From: UBA4416 sp046594225
GTDB taxonomy: Bacteria > Bacteroidota > Bacteroidia > B-17B0 > Aurantibacillaceae
Direction of reading: 5' to 3'
Assembly (NCBI GenBank): GCA_046594225.1
Contig: JBKJPW010000164.1
Coordinates: forward strand, 1-11,080
Length of the DNA: 11,080 nucleotides
The position numbers were made by a program, and so were the translations under genes. Below the pieces are notes generated by a model that was not told where the DNA came from, ran no database searches, and worked only from the letters and a program-made list of their open reading frames with translations. Shown one piece after another: positions 6,705-11,080 of the stretch (the stretch's first letter is position 1; the number at the start of each line of letters is the position of its first letter).

Positions 6705-7624
6705 CTAAAGAAAATATTACAGAATGGTTAAAAACATTACAAAATAATATTTGTCAAGCACTTGAAACCGAAGATGGTTTATCTAAATTTAAAGAAGAAA
6801 ATTGGACTCGCGAAGAAGGTGGTGGCGGACGATCAAGAGTAATTGAAAATGGTAATGTGATTGAAAAAGGAGGCGTGATGTTTTCGGCAGTAAGCGGCAA
6901 AACCCCCGATTTTTTATTAAAAGAAAAAGAACACACCTTGTCCTTTCCGCCAGTTGGCGGAATGATTGAGGAGGGGCAGTTCTTTGCAACTGGTATATCT
7001 ATTGTTATTCATCCTCAAAGTCCTTTAGTGCCTATTATTCACATGAATATCCGTTATTTTGAAATGAGTAATGGCACTAAATGGTTAGGTGGTGGTATTG
7101 ATTTAACACCACATTATATTATAGATGAAGATGCGGTATTTTTTCATCAACAATTAAAGACGGTTTGTGATAAACATCATTCGTCTTACTATCCAAAATT
7201 TAAAAGTTGGGCTGATGACTATTTTTTTATTAATCATCGTAAAGAAACTCGAGGAATTGGCGGTATATTTTTTGACCGATTAAATGAGAATGAATATCTA
7301 AATTTTGAACAAAACTTTGCATTTTGGCAAGATGTTGGTCAATCTTTTGCCCCAACTTATTTAGCTTTAATGCACAAAAATAAAAATAAACTATTTACTC
7401 AGGAACAAAAACAATGGCAGTTGTTACGTCGCGGACGCTATGTAGAGTTTAATTTAGTTTACGATAAAGGAACAAAGTTTGGGTTAGAAACAAATGGACG
7501 TGTAGAGTCTATTTTAATGAGTTTACCAGCAAACGCAAGTTGGGCGTATGATTTTAAAACCAAAGAAGGTTCGCAAGAAGAGAATACATTACAAAAATTA
7601 AAAAAAGGAATTAACTGGGTATAA
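6695..7624 (+). CDS. hemF: Oxygen-dependent coproporphyrinogen III oxidase
   Basis: This cytoplasmic enzyme oxidatively decarboxylates coproporphyrinogen III to protoporphyrinogen IX in haem synthesis, so the organism uses oxygen. The protein has 309 residues, slightly longer than the ~300 typical of the family. Motifs in order: EEGGGGRSRV (40-49), KGGVMFS (58-64), VIHPQSP and IIHMNIRYFE (104-123), WLGGGIDLTPHY (130-141), RKETRGIGGIFFDRL (182-196), and RRGRYVEFNLVYDKGTKFG (245-263) with the closing ESILMSLP. A segment around residues 75-95, encoded by DNA with a perfect 8-bp-arm palindrome, seems longer than in relatives I remember. The ATG lies inside the end of the LysM gene (10-base overlap), implying translational coupling; the next gene starts one base after the stop. 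Confidence 0.95.
   Translation: MEITKENITEWLKTLQNNICQALETEDGLSKFKEENWTREEGGGGRSRVIENGNVIEKGGVMFSAVSGKTPDFLLKEKEHTLSFPPVGGMIEEGQFFATGISIVIHPQSPLVPIIHMNIRYFEMSNGTKWLGGGIDLTPHYIIDEDAVFFHQQLKTVCDKHHSSYYPKFKSWADDYFFINHRKETRGIGGIFFDRLNENEYLNFEQNFAFWQDVGQSFAPTYLALMHKNKNKLFTQEQKQWQLLRRGRYVEFNLVYDKGTKFGLETNGRVESILMSLPANASWAYDFKTKEGSQEENTLQKLKKGINWV
6945..6962. repeat. Perfect palindrome inside hemF
   Basis: TTCCGCCA (6945-6952) and TGGCGGAA (6955-6962) are perfect inverted arms around a central GT. The DNA encodes S-F-P-P-V-G-G-M (residues 83-90 of HemF), between the KGGVMFS and VIHP motifs. Codons here (CCG, GGC, then GAG GAG GGG CAG) are GC-richer than the rest of hemF. It resembles a REP-type hairpin carried in frame within the gene; the mobile-repeat origin is inference. 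Confidence 0.5.
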
Positions 7625-7625
7625 A

Positions 7626-8195
7626 ATGAACAAACTATTAAAATATTTTTTACAAGGATTGATTTTATGTATTCCATTAGGATTTACCGTTATTATTTTT
7701 GTTCAACTGTTTCGTTTTTTTGAAGGGGTATTTTCTTTTGTAGGATTAACAGGCAGCCCTTTTTTAGACACTATTATTTCTTTTATTTCTTTACTGATAT
7801 TTATTACTATTATTGGTTTATTGGCCTCGTCGTATATTTTTAAAAAATTGTTTGCCTATTTTGAAGAGAAACTAGAGCATGCACCATTTATCCGTCACAT
7901 TTATTCTCCTATTAAAGATTTTATGAATGCGTTTATGGGTAATAAAAAACGATTTACCAAACCAGTATTGGTTTTAACAAATCCACAGGCTAATATTCAA
8001 GAAATGGGTTTTATTACTCAGGATGATTTAAGTGAATGGGGAATTAAAGAGAAATATGCGGTATATCTTCCTTATTCTTATTCGTTTTCAGGTAGAATGG
8101 TTATTGTTCCTAAAGAACAAATCACTCCATTACCAATTGAAGGGGGAGAAGCTATGAAATTTATTATTTCTGGTGGTGTAACGGATGTTGACTAG
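7626..8195 (+). CDS. DUF502 family inner-membrane protein
   Basis: The 189-residue product has two N-terminal membrane segments (about 8-29, GLILCIPLGFTVIIFVQLF; and 49-70, TIISFISLLIFITIIGLLA). A soluble C-terminal region follows, with family-type motifs: HIYSPIKDFMNAF, PVLVLTNP, MGFITQDDL, AVYLPYSYSFSGRMVIVPKE and the closing EAMKFIISGGV. Relatives of DUF502 (some annotated as plant COV-like proteins) have no settled biochemical function. The ATG is one base after the hemF stop, so it is the third gene of a coupled LysM-hemF-DUF502 run. No terminator is evident after it; a repeat-rich spacer follows. Confidence 0.88.
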   Translation: MNKLLKYFLQGLILCIPLGFTVIIFVQLFRFFEGVFSFVGLTGSPFLDTIISFISLLIFITIIGLLASSYIFKKLFAYFEEKLEHAPFIRHIYSPIKDFMNAFMGNKKRFTKPVLVLTNPQANIQEMGFITQDDLSEWGIKEKYAVYLPYSYSFSGRMVIVPKEQITPLPIEGGEAMKFIISGGVTDVD

Positions 8196-8198
8196 AAT

Positions 8199-8264
8199 TA
8201 CGAATTTACATGAAAAATACGAACTGAAATTAAACATAGATTCGTATATTCGTATATAGATTCG
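8199..8264. repeat. Cluster of TTCGTA/TACGAA repeats
   Basis: TACGAA occurs at 8199-8204 and within ATACGAA at 8217-8223. The inverse TTCGTAT occurs at 8241-8247 and 8249-8255 as two tandem ATTCGTAT units. ATAGATTCG is repeated directly at 8236-8244 and 8256-8264. ATACGAA can pair with either TTCGTAT copy to give alternative 7-bp stems. It fills most of the 107-base gap before the next gene and may be an operator or an intergenic repeat. I see no TAnnTTTG element here. Confidence 0.5.
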
Positions 8265-8302
8265 GAATAATAATAAGTGACCATAACATTAAAAAAATAT
8301 TT

Positions 8303-8971
8303 ATGAAAAAAATTATATTAACTATAGCGGCATTATTTGCTTTAACAACAGCGGAAGCTCAAAAAATATCTGTAAAAGATGGTTCTGAGAAATTTGCAAA
8401 TGGTAGCCATAATGCTTATACAACTACTATTTATGAAACATCTAAAGATGATGTAGAAAGTAAATGGAAAAGCCTTTTAAAAGACTTTAAAAATGAAAAG
8501 GTAAAGAGTGATAATGGTGAAATATTTGGAGATAATATTGTCATTAAAGATTGGGGGAATAATCCAGTAGATGTTTACGCTAAATTTGACGAAGATAAAA
8601 CTGCCAAAACAGTTACTATCCATGTAGCATTTGATTTAGGCGGAGCTTATTTAACAAGCTCTGATGGTGATAAACATGGTTTTGCGAAAAAAATGATTAA
8701 AGATTTTGCTGTTAAAACTACCAAAGAATCAATGGGTGATAAAGTTAAAGATCTTGAAAAAGTATTAGGTAAATTAGAAGACAATCAAAAAGATTTAGAA
8801 AAAGATAACAAAAATTCTAAATCTGACATTGAAGATTACAAAGGGAAAATAAAGAAAGCGGAAGATAATATCTCTAAAAACGAGGCTGATCAAGTGAAGA
8901 AAAAGTCGGAAATTGAAGCTCAGAAAAAAATAGTAGATGATGCTAAAAAAGTAATGGAAAAGGTAGATTAA
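8303..8971 (+). CDS. Secreted protein with C-terminal coiled coil, unknown function
   Basis: I do not recognise this family by name. The 222-residue product has a classical signal peptide (MKKIILTIAALFALTTAEA, cleavage before Q20 or K21). The first ~120 mature residues are mixed, with several beta-prone stretches (NAYTTTIYET, VDVYAKFDED, KTVTIHVAFDLGGAYL). The last ~75 residues (from about 147) are almost entirely Lys/Glu/Asp with hydrophobics at heptad spacing (KVKDLEKVLGKLEDNQKDLE and onward), a long coiled coil ending in KKVMEKVD. No lipobox or T9SS domain is present, so periplasmic or outer-membrane-associated location is likely. It is a single gene between a repeat-rich spacer and a strong terminator. 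Confidence 0.8.
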   Translation: MKKIILTIAALFALTTAEAQKISVKDGSEKFANGSHNAYTTTIYETSKDDVESKWKSLLKDFKNEKVKSDNGEIFGDNIVIKDWGNNPVDVYAKFDEDKTAKTVTIHVAFDLGGAYLTSSDGDKHGFAKKMIKDFAVKTTKESMGDKVKDLEKVLGKLEDNQKDLEKDNKNSKSDIEDYKGKIKKAEDNISKNEADQVKKKSEIEAQKKIVDDAKKVMEKVD

Positions 8972-8994
8972 TAGGTTCTGATTTTCAATCCATT

Positions 8995-9027
8995 AAAAAA
9001 CTGGTAACAGACGTTATCAGTTTTTTT
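8995..9027 (+). terminator. Intrinsic terminator after the coiled-coil gene
   Basis: AAAAAACTGGTAAC (8995-9008) pairs with GTTATCAGTTTTTT (9013-9026) with one G-T wobble and a 4-base loop AGAC; the T-run extends to 9027. It begins 23 bases after the stop codon of the coiled-coil gene. The preceding A-run would make a T-run on the other strand as well, but no minus-strand gene needs it here. Confidence 0.85.
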
Positions 9028-9045
9028 GTTTTTATATTTAACCCA

Positions 9046-10128
9046 ATGGGAATTTTAAGAACGATATTAGCTTTAGCTGTGGTGGTTTACCACTCGTTCA
9101 AGATTTTTGGGCTGCATATGTGTGGTGGGCAAGTAGCAGTAGAATCTTTTTATATTATTTCAGGCTTTTATATGGCATTGATTTTAAACGAAAAATACAT
9201 TGGAGTAGGTAGTTATAAAAAATTTATACTCAGTCGTTTTTATCGCATTTTTCCTGTTTACTGGATAGTCTTGGTGACTGCACTTTTGTTCTCTATTATT
9301 GGATATTTCGTTTTTGATAAGGCTTTTTATCTTTCTCGATACATCAATAACTATAATTGTTTGTCAGGACTCACTATATTTTATTTTGTGATGGAAAACA
9401 TAGTTGTGATGGGACAAGATGTTTTATATTTTTTGCGTTTAGATGAATTATGTCAACCAATATTGACTTACAATGTTTTATCCTATAAACATACAGGCTA
9501 TCAGTATTTATTGGTTCCTCAGGCTTGGTCTATCAGTATTGAATTTATGTTTTATTTAATAGCACCTTTTTTAGTAACTAAAAATTATAAGTGGCAATTA
9601 ACTTTAGTGATTATTGGATTGGCGGCTAAAGCTTTTTTTGACCATGTATACTATTTGTGCTTCGATCCGTGGACTTATCGATTTTTTCCTTTTGAATTGG
9701 CATTTTTTATGGCAGGTAGCTTGGCTTATGTATTTTATAAACAAATTCAATACAAATCTATTTCGCCTCTTATTGGATATGTATTATTAACTCTTTGCAT
9801 ATTAGGTGTGTTTTTTGTTGATGAAATGCAGATAGAAGAGAACTTAAGAAATAGCCTATTTTATATATTGGTATTAAGTTCCTTGCCGTTCCTATTTATC
9901 TCCTTTAAAAACAATCATATTGATCGTTTTATAGGGGAATTATCATTTTCTTTATATATCTGTCACCATATGATTGTAAGTGTGTTTAGGGGCTGGTTTT
10001 TTGAACATCCTAAGTATATGTCATTTTATGGATATACAGTGGTTTTATGCTCACTAATATTGGCTTTTTTACTACAAAGTACAGTTGTGAAAGCTATTGA
10101 GAAATACAGGGGAAAAAGATTTTCATAA
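9046..10128 (+). CDS. Membrane acyltransferase family 3 (O-acetyltransferase-like)
   Basis: The 360-residue protein is polytopic, with about ten hydrophobic segments. It belongs to the acyltransferase-3 family, which transfers acyl groups from acyl-CoA to sugars of surface polysaccharides, lipids or secreted molecules across the inner membrane. The family R-X10-H motif is present at R5 and H16 (RTILALAVVVYH). SRFYRIFPVYW (63-73) and PQAWSISIEFMFYLIAPF (158-175) match the conserved RFxRIxPxYW and WSLSxE-type signatures. The C-terminus is basic (KYRGKRFS). The ATG at 9046 lies only 18 bases after the preceding terminator and puts helix 1 at the N-terminus, as in the short-start subgroup. No polysaccharide cluster is nearby, so the acceptor is unknown. 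Confidence 0.9.
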   Translation: MGILRTILALAVVVYHSFKIFGLHMCGGQVAVESFYIISGFYMALILNEKYIGVGSYKKFILSRFYRIFPVYWIVLVTALLFSIIGYFVFDKAFYLSRYINNYNCLSGLTIFYFVMENIVVMGQDVLYFLRLDELCQPILTYNVLSYKHTGYQYLLVPQAWSISIEFMFYLIAPFLVTKNYKWQLTLVIIGLAAKAFFDHVYYLCFDPWTYRFFPFELAFFMAGSLAYVFYKQIQYKSISPLIGYVLLTLCILGVFFVDEMQIEENLRNSLFYILVLSSLPFLFISFKNNHIDRFIGELSFSLYICHHMIVSVFRGWFFEHPKYMSFYGYTVVLCSLILAFLLQSTVVKAIEKYRGKRFS

Positions 10129-10143
10129 TTTTCATTATTTTTT

Positions 10144-10172
10144 TTGGAAATAAGAAAATTATAGTAAATTTG
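10144..10172 (+). promoter_or_regulatory. tRNA-Glu promoter
   Basis: TTG (10144-10146) and TAAATTTG (10165-10172) are separated by 18 bases, and the second is a perfect TAnnTTTG -7 element. Transcription would start near 10178, leaving a ~45-base 5' leader to be removed by RNase P. The leader holds a small hairpin CCATT (10178-10182)/AATGG (10188-10192). Confidence 0.7.
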
Positions 10173-10223
10173 CACTCCCATTAATTCAATGGCCGATGCT
10201 TTTAGCAAAGGAAATGAATAAAT

Positions 10224-10295
10224 GGCCCGTTCGTCTAGGGGTTAGGACGTTTCCCTTTCACGGAAGAAACACGGGTTCGATTCCCGTACGGGCTA
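10224..10295 (+). tRNA. tRNA-Glu (anticodon UUC)
   Basis: A full cloverleaf can be drawn. Acceptor arm GGCCCGT (10224-10230) pairs with ACGGGCT (10288-10294), with a G-U first pair, and the discriminator is A10295. D-arm: GTCT/GGAC. The anticodon stem TTTCC/GGAAG encloses the loop CTTTCAC with anticodon TTC at 10257-10259. The T-arm is ACGGG-TTCGATT-CCCGT. The sequence CTTTCAC and the TTCGTCTAGGGGTTAGGAC segment are characteristic of tRNA-Glu. CCA is not encoded (CAG follows), so the 3' end needs RNase Z, encoded in this window, and CCA addition. Confidence 0.96.
10288..10295. other. Candidate attachment site at the tRNA-Glu 3' end
   Basis: An integrase gene starts 115 bases after the tRNA, and Bacteroidota integrases of this type often recombine within tRNA 3' ends. 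If so, the crossover core would include the end of the T-arm and the acceptor 3' strand. The exact limits cannot be seen without the opposite end of the element; the span given is a minimal guess. Confidence 0.3.
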
Positions 10296-10310
10296 CAGTG
10301 AATAACTTTT

Positions 10311-10345
10311 AAAACCTTGCTAATCAATAGATTGCAAGGTTTTTT
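10311..10345 (+). terminator. Intrinsic terminator of tRNA-Glu
   Basis: AAAACCTTGC (10311-10320) pairs perfectly with GCAAGGTTTT (10334-10343). Beyond one bulged T (10321), AATC (10322-10325) pairs with GATT (10330-10333), closing an AATA loop. The T-run covers 10340-10345. It lies 16 bases after the tRNA end and separates the tRNA transcript from the integrase. Confidence 0.85.
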
Positions 10346-10351
10346 AAATTT

Positions 10352-10372
10352 AGAGGTGGATGCAGAGGTGGA
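10352..10372. repeat. 9-bp direct repeats upstream of the integrase
   Basis: AGAGGTGGA occurs at 10352-10360 and 10364-10372, a 12-base period, between the tRNA terminator and the integrase promoter. Short direct repeats beside an attachment site are typical of arm-type integrase binding sites, so this is a candidate for binding by the N-terminal arm domain of the adjacent protein. The function is inferred. Confidence 0.5.
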
Positions 10373-10379
10373 TTTTGTA

Positions 10380-10387
10380 TATTTTTG
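10380..10387 (+). promoter_or_regulatory. Candidate integrase promoter -7 element
   Basis: TATTTTTG matches TAnnTTTG. There is no clear TTG 18 bases upstream; that position falls at the AGAGGTGGA repeats. A small inverted repeat GTATT (10387-10391)/AATAC (10398-10402) overlaps the probable transcription start and could bind a regulator. The ATG follows at 10411. Confidence 0.35.
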
Positions 10388-10410
10388 TATTAAAATCAAT
10401 ACCTCCAACA

Positions 10411-11080
10411 ATGAAAGCAGCTTTAGAACTTTCGAGTAAACCCAATCGAAATGGACTATACGAGATATATATTCGTATTCAAGAAGGTAATAAGAAAAAA
10501 AGAATTAAAGCAAACGTAGCAGTTAAAGCCAATCAATTTAAAAGTAAAAACCATAATTTAAAATGGGTTTACAATCACCCTAATCATCATAAAATTAATG
10601 CGGACCTCAGAACATTAATTGATCAATATGATGATTTAGTTTTTGCAGGAGCTGTTGAAAAAAAAGTTTTGACTCCAGAAACACTTATTCATTCTGTTAA
10701 GAATATCCATACATCTCAATCACTTACCAAGTACTGTGAAATAAAAATGAGCCAAATGCTTAATTATAATCACAAAAAGGGCTATCAGCAAACTTTAAAT
10801 AATTGGAACGAATATGTTCTTAAGGAAAAACTAGGCGATCTTGATTTTCAACAAATAAGTATTTTTATTTTAAAAGGCTATGAAAATTATTTATATGGTA
10901 AAGGTCAACAGGGATCAACAGTTTATACTAATCTTAAAAGGATAAGAGCTTTATTTAATATGGCTATTAAAGAGCAAATAATTAAAATTGAGAATTATAT
11001 TTTTATGGCGTATACTATGCCAAAGGCAAATAAATCGAAGAAAGAAAAATTATCTGCAAATAATTTTAATTCATTGGCAG
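10411..11080 (+). CDS. Tyrosine recombinase (integrase), N-terminal 223 codons only
   Basis: The frame runs open from ATG 10411 to the window edge. The N-terminal ~85 residues match the arm-DNA-binding domain of Bacteroidota integrases, as in LSSKPNRNGLYEIYIRI and a lysine-rich hairpin followed by RIKANVAVKANQFKSK. Residues ~105-205 form a SAM-like core-binding domain (SLTKYCEIKMSQMLNYN, ending GSTVYTNLKRIRALFNMAIK). The catalytic domain with the R-H-R-Y residues would start near residue 215 and lies outside the window, so integrity cannot be judged. The position behind tRNA-Glu and beside direct repeats implies an integrative element extending rightwards. Whether it is a phage, an ICE or a defence island cannot be told from this fragment. 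Confidence 0.92.
   Translation, partial: MKAALELSSKPNRNGLYEIYIRIQEGNKKKRIKANVAVKANQFKSKNHNLKWVYNHPNHHKINADLRTLIDQYDDLVFAGAVEKKVLTPETLIHSVKNIHTSQSLTKYCEIKMSQMLNYNHKKGYQQTLNNWNEYVLKEKLGDLDFQQISIFILKGYENYLYGKGQQGSTVYTNLKRIRALFNMAIKEQIIKIENYIFMAYTMPKANKSKKEKLSANNFNSLA

Noticed and set aside
10125..10162. Inverted repeat ATAATTTTC/GAAAATTAT across the acyltransferase stop and tRNA promoter
   Set aside because: It is almost purely A/T with a 20-base loop and no T-run after it, so it is likely chance; it also overlaps the promoter, where a terminator would be unhelpful.
1..11080. CRISPR array or complete insertion sequence
   Set aside because: I found no regularly spaced repeats of CRISPR length and no transposase with terminal inverted repeats; only short repeats and palindromes are present.

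Overview
The window looks like chromosomal DNA of a low-GC member of the Bacteroidota. The evidence is a C-terminal type IX secretion (T9SS) sorting domain, TAnnTTTG-type -7 promoter elements, an absence of strong Shine-Dalgarno sequences, a Bacteroidota-type tyrosine integrase with an Arm-DNA-bind_5-like N-terminus, and a strong preference for A/T-ending codons. The flavobacteria-like gene content is suggestive, but I cannot name a genus.

Layout, all on the + strand: the tail of a secreted T9SS cargo protein (2-454); RNase Z (478-1398), whose 5' end carries two striking hairpins; a 310-base gap with a GC-rich nested REP-like palindromic element (1547-1645); a secreted His/Met-rich probable outer-membrane protein (1709-2290); a NarL/LuxR-type response regulator with its own promoter (2394-3050), followed 6 bases later by a 35-residue single-span membrane protein; GMP synthase guaA (3244-4773) with an almost leaderless predicted mRNA; a tightly packed trio of LysM/periplasmic-binding-like envelope protein, hemF and a DUF502 membrane protein (4875-8195); a secreted coiled-coil protein with a clear terminator (8303-9027); a membrane O-acyltransferase (9046-10128); tRNA-Glu(UUC) with promoter and terminator (10144-10345); and the first 223 codons of a tyrosine integrase that runs off the right edge (10411-11080).

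Most of the window is ordinary housekeeping and envelope DNA: tRNA 3' processing, purine synthesis, haem synthesis, cell wall and surface modification. The right end is different. A tRNA gene followed directly by an integrase is the typical edge of an integrative element (phage, ICE or genomic island), whose cargo would lie beyond base 11080. No complete new system is visible here. The best leads are local: a terminator-like hairpin inside rnz, a palindrome embedded in hemF that appears to add residues to the enzyme, the nested REP-like element, the unlisted small membrane protein behind the response regulator, and the tRNA/integrase junction.
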